Shown here one piece after another: positions 43,800-52,045 of a stretch of DNA of 64,000 bases. Position 1 is the stretch's first letter; each line of letters starts with the position of its first letter. The notes beneath the pieces were generated by a model. That model was given only the letters and a program-made list of their open reading frames with translations, had not been told where the DNA came from and made no database searches. The translations under genes and the position numbers were made by a program. The stretch is from Nisaea sp. GTDB taxonomy: Bacteria > Pseudomonadota > Alphaproteobacteria > Thalassobaculales > Thalassobaculaceae. The DNA is taken from assembly GCF_034670185.1 (NCBI RefSeq), contig NZ_JAXMNY010000004.1:434001-498000 (forward strand), written 5' to 3'.

Positions 43800-44758
43800 A
43801 TTCAGGTCCGGATAACAGGCCGGTAAGCGTGGATATCGTCGGCGTGACGGATGGCGACGATTTCGAGTCCGAAGGTCAACGGGAGCCGTCATGGACCCGT
43901 TTTCGGCAATTTTTCAAGGCGTTGAAGCTCAAGCGTAATGGCGGTGCGTCCGCACGCGACGCTCTTGAAGAACTGATTGAGGATGACGGCGGGACGATGG
44001 ACGAGGATCTCGCCATCGACACGCATGAACGGGCGCTGATCCGTAACATTCTCGGGCTGCGCGACATCACGGCTGAAGATGTGATGGTACCGCGTGCCGA
44101 TATCACCGGTGTGGCGATTGATACCAGTCTCGATGAGCTGGTAACGGATATGGTGAAGGATTCCCACAGCCGGGTGCCGGTCTACCGCGAGACGCTCGAC
44201 GATGTGGTCGGCATGATCCACATGAAGGATGTTCTGGCGCATGTCCATGCCGGCAAGGATGTGCCGCTCAGCTCCCTGTTGCGGGAGGTCTTGTTCGTTT
44301 CGCCTTCGATACGAGCGATGGACCTGCTGCAGGAAATGCGTCTGACACGCCGCCATCTCGCGCTCGTCGTGGATGAGTTCGGCGGGATTGACGGGCTGAT
44401 CACCATTGAGGATCTGATCGAGGAAATCGTGGGCGACATCGTCGACGAGCACGATGTCGAGGAAGGTCCGAAAATCGCCATGGTCGGGCCGGATACGGCG
44501 GTTGCCGATGCTCGCGCCGAAATCGAGGAATTTGAAGCTCTTTTCGGCAATGTGTTGACTGAGGAAGAGCGCGAGGAAATCGATACGCTCGGCGGGCTCG
44601 TCTTCTCGCTCGCGGGCCGTGTTGCGGCTCGGGGGGAGCTCCTGGCACACCCGGCCGGTGTCGAATTCGAGGTGCTTGAAAGTGACTCACGCAGGATCAA
44701 GCGGATCCGTATCCGGCGTGTGTCGACGGACGAGCCTGAAATGGAGGTCAGCCCGTGA
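43796..44758 (+). CDS. corC: CorC-like CBS-domain protein (YbeX)
   Basis: A 320-residue soluble protein with tandem CBS domains (about residues 95-215: EDVMVPRADITGVAID, DDVVGMIHMKDVLAHV, RHLALVVDEFGGIDGLITIEDLIEEIVGDI) and a C-terminal CorC_HlyC domain. YbeX/CorC has been linked to magnesium and cobalt efflux and to ribosome metabolism. It overlaps ybeY at its start and lnt at its end (GTGA), so it sits mid-operon. Confidence 0.95.
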   Translation: MNSGPDNRPVSVDIVGVTDGDDFESEGQREPSWTRFRQFFKALKLKRNGGASARDALEELIEDDGGTMDEDLAIDTHERALIRNILGLRDITAEDVMVPRADITGVAIDTSLDELVTDMVKDSHSRVPVYRETLDDVVGMIHMKDVLAHVHAGKDVPLSSLLREVLFVSPSIRAMDLLQEMRLTRRHLALVVDEFGGIDGLITIEDLIEEIVGDIVDEHDVEEGPKIAMVGPDTAVADARAEIEEFEALFGNVLTEEEREEIDTLGGLVFSLAGRVAARGELLAHPAGVEFEVLESDSRRIKRIRIRRVSTDEPEMEVSP

Positions 44759-46362
44759 GTGCATGGGCGTCTGTCGCCCGGTGGGGTGATGGCGTCCGTA
44801 CTGGCATCAACCGGCTTGCAGGGCTGACCGGTTTCCGCAGTGTGGCCGTGATGGCGTTGGTCGGCGCGCTTGCCGCACTTGCTCTGCCGCCGCTTGACGT
44901 GCTGCCGGCTCTGTTCGCTTTCACCCTTATGCTGCTGACGCTCGATCGCCGCCGGACACTCACCGGGGCTTTCTTGACGGGCTGGGCGTTCGCCTTCGGG
45001 TATCACGTCGCCGGCCTTTATTGGATCTCCAACGCGCTTCTGGTAGACGGCGACCGGTTTGCCTGGCTGGTGCCGTTTGCCGCAGCGGGCCTTCCCGCCG
45101 TTCTCGGAGTGTTTGGCGGTCTGGCGACCCTGCTCTATGGCTGGCTCCGGCCGCGCGTATGGGTAAGGGCACCTGCGCTAGCGGGGGCCTGGACTCTCTC
45201 GGAAATGCTGCGGGGGCATGTCGCCACTGGGTTTCCCTGGAACTTGCCGGCCTCTGCCTGGTCTTTTTCCGATGCGCTGTTGCAGCCCTTGTCCCTGATT
45301 GGTGCCTATGGGTACGGCTTCTTCGTGGTTCTCTTTGCGCTGTCACCGCTCATGCTGTTACGGCGCACCGGGCGTTGGGAGCGTGGTTTCGGTGCTGTCT
45401 GTTTGCTCTTACCGGTGATTTTCGCCGGATATGGCGCGGTACGGCTTGCCGGCGCCGCCGATCCCGACATCAGTCGTCCCACAGTCCGGATCGTCCAGGG
45501 GAACGTTGCCCAGACGGAAAAGTGGAAGCCGCAGCTCTTGCAGGGGCATTTGGCTAAATACGCCACGCTGACGCGGGCACCACGCGCCACTGTCAAGCCC
45601 GCCGGGATGGGTGATCTTGCCCCGCCCAGTCTTGTGGTCTGGCCGGAAACTGCCGTTCCCTATGCGCTCAATCGCGAGCCGCGGCTGGCGGCTTATCTGG
45701 GCTCCCTGCTTCAGCCGGGGGCGCTGCTGATGACCGGAGTGCCGCTACGCGATCAGGTTTCCGATGATCCGGCGGAATCTCTGAGTTTCAATGCCGTTGT
45801 TGCTCTCAATGAGCGTGGGGAAATGGTCGCCAGGCTGCACAAGTTTCACCTGGTCCCGTTCGGTGAATATGTGCCTCTCAGTCAATGGTTGCCTGTTGAG
45901 ACGATTGCGAAGACCGGTCGTGGATTTACGGCAGGGCCTGGGCCCAGCAGTTTCGCCCATGCCGGGTTGCCGCGCATCGGTGCTTTGATCTGCTACGAGA
46001 TCATTTTCCCTGGTGCCGTGACGGAAGCCGGCGGGCCGCGGCCCGGCTTGCTGGTGAATGTGACGAATGATGCGTGGTTCGGAGTGAGTTCCGGACCCTA
46101 TCAGCACCTGGCCGCGGCCAGGATGCGGGCAATCGAGGAAGGCTTGCCGGTTTTGCGGGCAGCAAATACCGGGATTTCAGCGCTGATCGATTCCTATGGT
46201 CGCGTTCTGGCGTCCTTGCCGCTGGAGCGTACAGGGACAATTGACAGTCCTATTCCAGCGTCCTTGGAAAATAAAACACTCTATGCGCGTGGCGGAGAGC
46301 TTGCGGCAATCTTGCTCGTGATCGCATCGTGTGGTGCCGCATTCTTTTTGCGCCGGAATTAA
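44755..46362 (+). CDS. lnt: Apolipoprotein N-acyltransferase
   Basis: Lnt adds the third acyl chain to lipoproteins in the inner membrane. The 535-residue protein has several N-terminal membrane segments (about residues 28-230) and a nitrilase-fold domain. The catalytic Glu lies in VVWPETAVPY near residue 295, the Lys in LHKFHLVPFGEYVP near 362, and the Cys in ICYEIIFPGAV near 412. A final C-terminal membrane helix closes it. It is the last gene of the miaB operon. Confidence 0.97.
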   Translation: MSAWASVARWGDGVRTGINRLAGLTGFRSVAVMALVGALAALALPPLDVLPALFAFTLMLLTLDRRRTLTGAFLTGWAFAFGYHVAGLYWISNALLVDGDRFAWLVPFAAAGLPAVLGVFGGLATLLYGWLRPRVWVRAPALAGAWTLSEMLRGHVATGFPWNLPASAWSFSDALLQPLSLIGAYGYGFFVVLFALSPLMLLRRTGRWERGFGAVCLLLPVIFAGYGAVRLAGAADPDISRPTVRIVQGNVAQTEKWKPQLLQGHLAKYATLTRAPRATVKPAGMGDLAPPSLVVWPETAVPYALNREPRLAAYLGSLLQPGALLMTGVPLRDQVSDDPAESLSFNAVVALNERGEMVARLHKFHLVPFGEYVPLSQWLPVETIAKTGRGFTAGPGPSSFAHAGLPRIGALICYEIIFPGAVTEAGGPRPGLLVNVTNDAWFGVSSGPYQHLAAARMRAIEEGLPVLRAANTGISALIDSYGRVLASLPLERTGTIDSPIPASLENKTLYARGGELAAILLVIASCGAAFFLRRN

Positions 46363-46385
46363 GCGGCTTTTTTCTTTTTTTTGCT
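46336..46385 (+). terminator. Possible terminator after lnt
   Basis: GCCGC (46336-46340, inside lnt) can pair with GCGGC (46363-46367) just after the stop, and a long T-rich run follows (TTTTTTCTTTTTTTT to about 46381). The stem is short and the loop long, but the T run is striking. Confidence 0.45.
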
Positions 46386-46499
46386 ACGGCTTTTATATTG
46401 ACTGCATACGTTTGTATGGGTAACTGATTTTAGCGCAATTTGAGACTATTGGTTTGTAATATGGAGCAGCCGTCGAGCAAACGCCGCCCGGGAGGCCGG

Positions 46500-46940
46500 A
46501 TGGCGAGCCTTGGAAAGCCAAATCCGGTCGATGTCCATGTCGGATCGCGTGTGCGAATGCGACGGACGTTGCTTGGGATTAGCCAGGAGAAGCTTGGTCA
46601 GGCGCTTGGGCTTACATTCCAGCAGGTTCAGAAATATGAGCGCGGTGCAAACCGCATCGGTGCAAGCCGGCTCTATGACCTCAGCCGCATCCTCGAGGTG
46701 CCGGTAAACTTCTTCTTCGAGGACATGGCGCAAGAAGTTCAGGAACAGTCGCCTGGCCGTCTGTTCGAAAAAGAACAGGAGCCGGACGCCTATCAGATCC
46801 CCGACGATCCGATGAACCGGCGTGAGACTCTTGAACTTGTCAGGGCCTATTACAGGATCGAAGATCCGGAGTCGCGCCGCCGCCTGTTCGACCTCATGCG
46901 CTCCATCGCCAATGCCTTCGATGGCGAAGATCCGGAATAG
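46500..46940 (+). CDS. XRE-family helix-turn-helix regulator
   Basis: A 146-residue protein with a Cro/CI-type HTH (about residues 12-68: VGSRVRMRRTLLGISQEKLGQ, then GLTFQQVQKYERGANRIGASRLYDLSRIL) and an acidic C-terminal helical region. This family regularly sits next to metK in alphaproteobacteria, and an effect on nearby genes or on cell-cycle or stress functions has been reported for relatives; the target here is unknown. The ATG at 46500 is preferred, with GGAGG 4-8 nt upstream; ATG 46461 and a start at 46440 are alternatives. Confidence 0.88.
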   Translation: MASLGKPNPVDVHVGSRVRMRRTLLGISQEKLGQALGLTFQQVQKYERGANRIGASRLYDLSRILEVPVNFFFEDMAQEVQEQSPGRLFEKEQEPDAYQIPDDPMNRRETLELVRAYYRIEDPESRRRLFDLMRSIANAFDGEDPE

Positions 46941-46964
46941 GCCGCACACGCTTTCCTCTTGACC

Positions 46965-47116
46965 ATGAATCCCAAAACCGGCAGGAAGTCCTACCTCTCG
47001 GTGCCTTCATTCGATTCACCGGATAGAGATTCATGTCGAGCTGCTTCGAAACGAAGCGGGGCGTTCACGGGTACGTCTTCAAGCAGGCATGAGTGCAACT
47101 CATATTCTAGGAGAGC
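46965..47116 (+). promoter_or_regulatory. Structured metK leader
   Basis: The 181-nt gap before metK holds several pairings. ATGAATC (46965-46971) is complementary to GATTCAT (47028-47034), which would close a roughly 70-nt domain. GCTTCG-AAA-CGAAGC lies at 47043-47057. ATGAGT-GCA-ACTCAT at 47089-47103 sits just before the ribosome site AGGAGAG (about 47110-47116). This could be a cis-acting RNA, but it does not match the SAM-II or SAM/SAH riboswitch cores as I know them. Confidence 0.4.
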
Positions 47117-47121
47117 CCCCG

Positions 47122-48291
47122 TTGACTCAATCCGACTACGAATTCACCAGCGAATCCGTCTCCGAAGGTCATCCAGACAAAGTCTGTGACCGGATTTCCG
47201 ACACGGTCGTTGATATGTTCCTGGCTGCCGATCCGATGAGCAGGGTTGCCTGCGAGACTCTGGCGACGACCGATAAAGTCGTTCTTGCCGGTGAAGTTCG
47301 CGGGCCCGCATCCGTAACGAAGGATGCGATCATCGAGTCCACCCGCGAAGCGATCAAGGATATCGGCTACGACCAGGAAGGCTTCAGTTGGAAGACCGCC
47401 GATATCGAGGTTCTCCTGCACGAGCAGTCGACCGATATTGCTGCCGGTGTTGACGCGACCGGAAACAAGGATGAGGGCGCGGGCGACCAGGGCATCATGT
47501 TCGGCTTCGCTTGCCGCGAAACCGAGCCACTTATGCCGGCGCCGATCCATTTTTCGCATCAGATCCTGAAATCCATGGCCGACGCACGCAAGTCCGGCGC
47601 GGACAAGGGTTTTGGCCCTGACTCCAAGAGCCAGGTGACCTTGCAGTATTCAAACGGGAAGCCGGTTCGGGCGACCTCCGTCGTGGTCTCGACGCAGCAT
47701 GACGAAGACCTCGAGCAGGATGAGATCCGCGAGATGGTCCGCCGTCACGTGGAAAAGGTCCTGCCGGAAGGCTGGATGTGCCCGGAAGACCATTTCTACG
47801 TCAATCCGACAGGCCGGTTCGTGATCGGTGGTCCGGTCGGCGATGCCGGTCTTACCGGCCGGAAGATCATTGTCGACACCTATGGCGGCGCGGCTCCCCA
47901 TGGAGGCGGCGCCTTTTCCGGCAAGGACCCGACCAAGGTTGACCGTTCGGCTGCCTACGCAGCCCGCTGGGTAGCGAAGAATGTTGTCGCGGCCGGTCTT
48001 GCCGACCGCTGCACCATTCAGGTCTCCTACGCGATCGGCATCTCTCATCCGCTGTCGGTGTATTTCAACACTTACGGTACCGGCCAGGTCGACGAAGCGA
48101 AGCTTGCCTCCGTTGTCCGGGAGATGGTTGATCTGTCGCCCCGGGGCATCCGTGAGCGGCTGGCGCTGAGCAATCCGATCTATCGCCCGACCTCGGCCTA
48201 TGGCCATTTCGGTCGCGAGGACGGTGGCAAGGGTTACTTCACCTGGGAGAAACTTGACTTGGTGGATGAACTCAAGAGCGCGTTCGCCTGA
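47122..48291 (+). CDS. metK: S-adenosylmethionine synthetase
   Basis: MetK makes S-adenosylmethionine from methionine and ATP. The 389-residue protein has FTSESVSEGHPDKVCDRISD at the N-terminus, the P-loop-like GAGDQGIMFGFA near residue 115, GGGAFSGKDPTKVDRSAAY near residue 270, and the usual C-terminal domain. The start is TTG at 47122: it is 6 nt after a strong AGGAGAG site and gives M-TQSDYEFTSESV, matching relatives. The ATG at 47089 would add 11 unrelated residues and is part of a hairpin. Confidence 0.96.
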   Translation: MTQSDYEFTSESVSEGHPDKVCDRISDTVVDMFLAADPMSRVACETLATTDKVVLAGEVRGPASVTKDAIIESTREAIKDIGYDQEGFSWKTADIEVLLHEQSTDIAAGVDATGNKDEGAGDQGIMFGFACRETEPLMPAPIHFSHQILKSMADARKSGADKGFGPDSKSQVTLQYSNGKPVRATSVVVSTQHDEDLEQDEIREMVRRHVEKVLPEGWMCPEDHFYVNPTGRFVIGGPVGDAGLTGRKIIVDTYGGAAPHGGGAFSGKDPTKVDRSAAYAARWVAKNVVAAGLADRCTIQVSYAIGISHPLSVYFNTYGTGQVDEAKLASVVREMVDLSPRGIRERLALSNPIYRPTSAYGHFGREDGGKGYFTWEKLDLVDELKSAFA

Positions 48292-48315
48292 AGCCTCTGA
48301 AAGCGGGACAGAGCC

Positions 48316-49053
48316 GTGCCCACGGGCAAGGAAGATCCAAAAGACATCGTACAGCGTGACCGCGTCTTCTATGGCAGAAGGCGCGGTCGCCGCTTGCGCG
48401 CGGGTATGGAAGGGCTGCTCGAAGAGCGGCTGCCGGACCTTGCCGTAATCTTGCCGGATGTAAACGAACCGGGTGCGACGCTGGATCCGGCGTCGCTGTT
48501 CCCGTACACCATCAAAGATGTCTGGCTGGAAATAGGTTTCGGCGGAGGCGAGCATCTGGCGGCCCAGGCCGCCGCGAGGCCGGATGTCGGGTTCATCGGC
48601 TCCGAGCCCTTCATGAATGGCGTGGCCAGCCTGATCCGACATTGCGAGGATCGAGGGCTTTCCAATGTGCGTATCTATCCGGACGATGTACGTGACCTGC
48701 TGCCGTTGCTGCCGGACGCCTCACTCGCCCGGATTACCGTACTATTCGCTGACCCCTGGCCGAAGAAGCGCCATCATTCGCGCCGCATCATCCAGCATGA
48801 AAGCATTGCCGAATTTCACCGGCTGATTGCGCCCGGTGGAGAGCTGCGGCTGGCGACTGACGATGTGGCCTATCTGCGGTGGATGCTGGCCCGTGCGACT
48901 ACGCACCGGGGCTTCCGCTGGAAGGCCCGTGGCCCATCGGATTGGCGCGTCCGGCCAGCGGACTGGCCGGAGACGCGGTATGAGGCCAAGGCGCGAGATC
49001 AGGGCCGCCGTCCGGCGTTCCTTCGTTTCGAGCGTCTCGAAACGTTTGATTGA
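48316..49053 (+). CDS. trmB: tRNA (guanine-N7-)-methyltransferase TrmB
   Basis: TrmB makes m7G46 in tRNA using SAM. The 245-residue protein has the SAM-binding WLEIGFGGGEHLAAQA near residue 75, the VRIYPDDVRDLLPLL segment, and the family signature FADPWPKKRHHSRRI near residue 142. The start is GTG 48316. It follows metK by 24 nt, so the SAM producer and a SAM user may be co-transcribed. Confidence 0.95.
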   Translation: MPTGKEDPKDIVQRDRVFYGRRRGRRLRAGMEGLLEERLPDLAVILPDVNEPGATLDPASLFPYTIKDVWLEIGFGGGEHLAAQAAARPDVGFIGSEPFMNGVASLIRHCEDRGLSNVRIYPDDVRDLLPLLPDASLARITVLFADPWPKKRHHSRRIIQHESIAEFHRLIAPGGELRLATDDVAYLRWMLARATTHRGFRWKARGPSDWRVRPADWPETRYEAKARDQGRRPAFLRFERLETFD

Positions 49054-49063
49054 GCGAATCTTC

Positions 49064-49091
49064 TTGAAGAGGGCGCGCGTTCCGCTATAGT
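49064..49091 (+). promoter_or_regulatory. Sigma-70-like promoter for the rimP-nusA operon
   Basis: TTGAAG (49064-49069) and TATAGT (49086-49091) are 16 nt apart, close to the TTGACA/TATAAT consensus. The -35 begins about 10 nt after the trmB stop. Transcription would begin around 49098, giving a leader of about 130 nt before rimP. Confidence 0.6.
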
Positions 49092-49131
49092 GCGACTTCC
49101 ATTACAAGACCCAATCGGTAAAGCTGATAGG

Positions 49132-49157
49132 GTGGGCCAACGGCCCACTTTTTTTTT
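49132..49157 (+). terminator. Terminator/attenuator in the rimP leader
   Basis: GTGGGCC (49132-49138), loop AAC, GGCCCAC (49142-49148), then nine consecutive T residues. This is a textbook intrinsic terminator, but it lies downstream of a good promoter and about 75 nt upstream of rimP. It would therefore either end trmB transcripts or attenuate rimP-nusA-infB expression, leaving a roughly 60-nt leader RNA. Confidence 0.88.
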
Positions 49158-49231
49158 GTGCTTTGCCTGGGTGGTTTCCGGGCTTTTCGGGGCGGGACCT
49201 GAAGGGCCGGGGCGAGACTTAGAGGATACGG

Positions 49232-49729
49232 GTGACGCAGCAACTGAACGAGAAGATCGCCGCGATGATCGGCCCCTCAATTGAATCGATGGGCTACGAT
49301 CTCGTGCGGGTGATGTTCACCGGTGGAAAGCAGGCGGTTCTCCAGATCATGGCGGAGCGCTCCGACCGGGCCCAGATGACGGTTGAGGATTGCGCGAGCA
49401 TCAGCCGGGCGGTTTCCCTGATTGTTGATGTCGAGGATCCGATTTCCGGAGAGTATAATCTGGAAGTCAGCTCTCCCGGCATCGACCGGCCGCTGGTTCG
49501 GCCGGATGATTACGACCGGTTCGCCGGCTTCGAAGCGAAGATCGAGCTCGAGGTCGCGGTGAACGGACAAAAACGGTTCCGGGGCGAAGTGCTTGGTTCC
49601 GAGAATGGTGATACCATCGTGATTGATAAGGGAGGGGAGCGTATGAGCTTCCCGTTCGCATCGATCCGGACGGCGAAATTGGTTTTGACCGATGCTTTGA
49701 TCGCCGCCGCTGAACGCGGCGAGATCTGA
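49232..49729 (+). CDS. rimP: Ribosome maturation factor RimP
   Basis: RimP assists 30S subunit assembly. The 165-residue protein has the N-terminal alpha/beta domain (GYDLVRVMF, VEDCASISRAVSLIVDVEDPI, EVSSPGIDRPLVRPDDY) and a C-terminal SH3-like domain with FPFASIRTAKLVLTD. The start is GTG at 49232, with AGAGGA 7-12 nt upstream. It is the first gene of the rimP-nusA-ylxR-infB operon. Confidence 0.96.
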   Translation: MTQQLNEKIAAMIGPSIESMGYDLVRVMFTGGKQAVLQIMAERSDRAQMTVEDCASISRAVSLIVDVEDPISGEYNLEVSSPGIDRPLVRPDDYDRFAGFEAKIELEVAVNGQKRFRGEVLGSENGDTIVIDKGGERMSFPFASIRTAKLVLTDALIAAAERGEI

Positions 49730-49778
49730 GCGCCGGTTTTGGCAAAAAACAGAACATAACGGCAAGAAGACGCGATCC

Positions 49779-51353
49779 ATGGAAACGGCAACCCAACCCA
49801 AGCTTGAACTGATTCAGGTCGCTGACGTTGTTGCGCGCGAAAAAGGCATCGAGCGCGACGAGGTGCTTGAGGCGATGGAGCAGGCGATCCAGAAAGCCGG
49901 TCGCTCCAAATATGGCCATGATCACGACATTCGGGCGAATATCGACCGTCAAACCGGCGCCATCGAGCTGATGCGCGTTACCGAGGTTGTCGACGAGGTC
50001 GAGGACGAGGTGACGCAGATCCCGCTTGCCGCTGCGCAAAAGCGGAACCCGGAGCTGAAGGTCGGCGATCTGATCGTCGATCCGCTGCCGCCGATCGATT
50101 TCGGCCGAATCGCCGCGCAGACCGCCAAGCAGGTGATCGTGCAGAAAGTCCGCGAGGCCGAGCGCACCCGTCAGTTCGCCGAATTCAAGGATCGGGTCGG
50201 CGAAGTCGTCAACGGCATCGTCAAGCGGGTCGAGTTCGGCAACGTCACCATCGATCTCGGCCGGGCCGAGGCGGTGCTGCGCCGTGACGAGCTGCTGCCG
50301 CGCGAAAGCTTCCGGAACGGTGATCGTGTCCGGGCCTACATCTATGACGTCCGCGAAGAACAGCGCGGCCCGCAGATCTTCCTGTCCCGTACCCATCCGC
50401 AGTTCATGGCCAACCTGTTCAAGCAGGAAGTGCCGGAAATCTACGACGGTATCATCGAGATCAAGTCGGTCGCCCGTGATCCGGGCAGCCGCGCGAAGAT
50501 TGCTGTGATCTCCTACGATGGCAGCATCGATCCGGTCGGCGCCTGCGTCGGCATGCGCGGCTCGCGCGTGCAGGCCGTGGTCGGTGAATTGCAGGGTGAG
50601 AAGATCGATATCATTCCGTGGTCCGAGGATCCGGCGACCTTCGTGGTCAACGCTCTGGCCCCGGCTGAAGTCAGCAAGGTTGTTCTCGATGAAGAACAGC
50701 GCCGCATCGAAGTCGTGGTGCCGGACGACCAGCTCAGCCTGGCCATCGGCCGCCGCGGCCAGAACGTACGTCTCGCCTCGATCCTGACCGGCTGGGATAT
50801 CGACATCCTGACCGAGGCCGAGGAATCCGAGCGCCGCCAGGAAGAGTTCAAGACACGGTCGCGGACATTCATCGACTCTCTTGATATCGATGACGTGATT
50901 GCTCATCTGCTGGTAGCTGAAGGTTTCAGCACGGTTGACGAGATTGCCTACTCGCCGCTTGAGGATCTGGTCAGCATCGAAGGTTTCGATGCGGATATCG
51001 CCGAAGAACTGCAGAACCGGGCACTGGTTTTTGCTGAGGCGGAGCGTACCCGCCTGCAGGACCAGACCAAGGAACTTGGCGTTGCCGAAGACCTGCTCGC
51101 TTTTGAAGGTCTGACGCTGGCGCATGTCGTCAAGCTGGCCGAACAGGGTGTGAAGACGCTGGACGATCTGGCCGATCTGGCCGGCGACGAACTCATCGAA
51201 ATGCTGCCCGATGCCGGTTTTGACCAGGATTCCGCCAATGGCGTGATCATGGCGGCCCGGGCTCACTGGTTCGAAGACGAAGAGGGCGACGAGCCCGACG
51301 CTGGCGCCGAAGACGCTGCTGGGGAGGCTCATGACGAGACCCCAGCAACATGA
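49779..51353 (+). CDS. nusA: Transcription termination/antitermination protein NusA
   Basis: NusA binds RNA polymerase and RNA and tunes pausing, termination and antitermination. The 524-residue protein has the N-terminal polymerase-binding domain, S1 (about residues 135-200), KH1 and KH2 (about residues 200-345: VGMRGSRVQAVVGELQGEKIDIIPW; IGRRGQNVRLASILTGW), and the C-terminal acidic repeats with helix-hairpin-helix character (LLVAEGFSTVDEIAY; DLLAFEGLTLAHVVKLAEQGVKTLDDLADL-type). It overlaps ylxR by 23 nt. In enterobacteria NusA controls its own operon, which fits the terminator-like leader here. Confidence 0.98.
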   Translation: METATQPKLELIQVADVVAREKGIERDEVLEAMEQAIQKAGRSKYGHDHDIRANIDRQTGAIELMRVTEVVDEVEDEVTQIPLAAAQKRNPELKVGDLIVDPLPPIDFGRIAAQTAKQVIVQKVREAERTRQFAEFKDRVGEVVNGIVKRVEFGNVTIDLGRAEAVLRRDELLPRESFRNGDRVRAYIYDVREEQRGPQIFLSRTHPQFMANLFKQEVPEIYDGIIEIKSVARDPGSRAKIAVISYDGSIDPVGACVGMRGSRVQAVVGELQGEKIDIIPWSEDPATFVVNALAPAEVSKVVLDEEQRRIEVVVPDDQLSLAIGRRGQNVRLASILTGWDIDILTEAEESERRQEEFKTRSRTFIDSLDIDDVIAHLLVAEGFSTVDEIAYSPLEDLVSIEGFDADIAEELQNRALVFAEAERTRLQDQTKELGVAEDLLAFEGLTLAHVVKLAEQGVKTLDDLADLAGDELIEMLPDAGFDQDSANGVIMAARAHWFEDEEGDEPDAGAEDAAGEAHDETPAT

Positions 51354-51993
51354 GCACCTCGCATTAGTCGATGGCGGTGATCTAGGCCGTAATCTGCGGC
51401 GCTGCATCGCCACCGGCGAAAGCGGCGAAACGGAGCGGATGATCAGGTTCGTCATCGGGCCTGATGATACGGTGGTTCCGGATCTGTCCGAAAAACTCCC
51501 GGGTCGTGGCCTCTGGGTGACGGCGAGCCGTGATGCGCTCACCGAAGCCAGCAAGAAGCGGGCTTTTTCGCGGGCGGCGAAGCAGAAGGTCGCGGTCCGA
51601 GAGGATCTCGTCGAGGCAGTGGAAGCCATGCTTGTCGCCTCGACCCAATCTCTTATCGGTCTGGCCCGCCGGGCCGGTGCGGCCATTGCGGGTCACGCCA
51701 AGGTGGAAGACGCCTTGCGCCACAGAAAGGCCTCGCTCCTTATTGAAGCGTCCGATGGCGCCGTCGATGCCCGGGAGCGCATGACGCGCCTCGGGGACGG
51801 GGTTCGGACTGAAGCTCTTCTGACGCGCTCCGAGCTCGGAGCCGCGTTTGATCGGGAGCAAACAGTACACGCGGCCATCCTGGCGGCGGGAGACCATTCG
51901 AAGGGCCTGACGGCCCGATTGACACGAGAATTTGCAAGACTATCGGGTTTCCGGGGCGATATTTCGCGACTCGGGTTGGAAAACAGCGGCTAG
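51331..51993 (+). CDS. YlxR/L7Ae-type RNA-binding protein
   Basis: A 220-residue two-domain protein. The N-terminal DUF448/YlxR part (about residues 20-90) has LRRCIATGESG, FVIGPDDTVVPDLSEKLPGRGLWV and KKRAFSRA. The C-terminal L7Ae-like part (about residues 105-200) has LIGLARRAGAAIAG and KASLLIEASD. Such fusions sit between nusA and infB across alphaproteobacteria and probably bind RNA or act on rnpB/ribosomes; the exact role is unknown. The start overlaps nusA by 23 nt and has a strong GGGGAGG site. Confidence 0.9.
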   Translation: MTRPQQHEHLALVDGGDLGRNLRRCIATGESGETERMIRFVIGPDDTVVPDLSEKLPGRGLWVTASRDALTEASKKRAFSRAAKQKVAVREDLVEAVEAMLVASTQSLIGLARRAGAAIAGHAKVEDALRHRKASLLIEASDGAVDARERMTRLGDGVRTEALLTRSELGAAFDREQTVHAAILAAGDHSKGLTARLTREFARLSGFRGDISRLGLENSG

Positions 51994-52045
51994 GGGTGTA
52001 TTGAGGCCCCAGCTCGGTATTTACGGAAAAGACGCGCGACCTAGA

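Noticed and set aside
46941..47121. SAM-II or SAM/SAH riboswitch before metK
   Set aside because: The leader is structured, but the conserved cores I know for these classes are not present; kept only as an unassigned leader.
49467..51686. 739-codon open frame antisense to nusA
   Set aside because: Same cause: it is the shadow of nusA codon bias, with no ribosome site or known domain.
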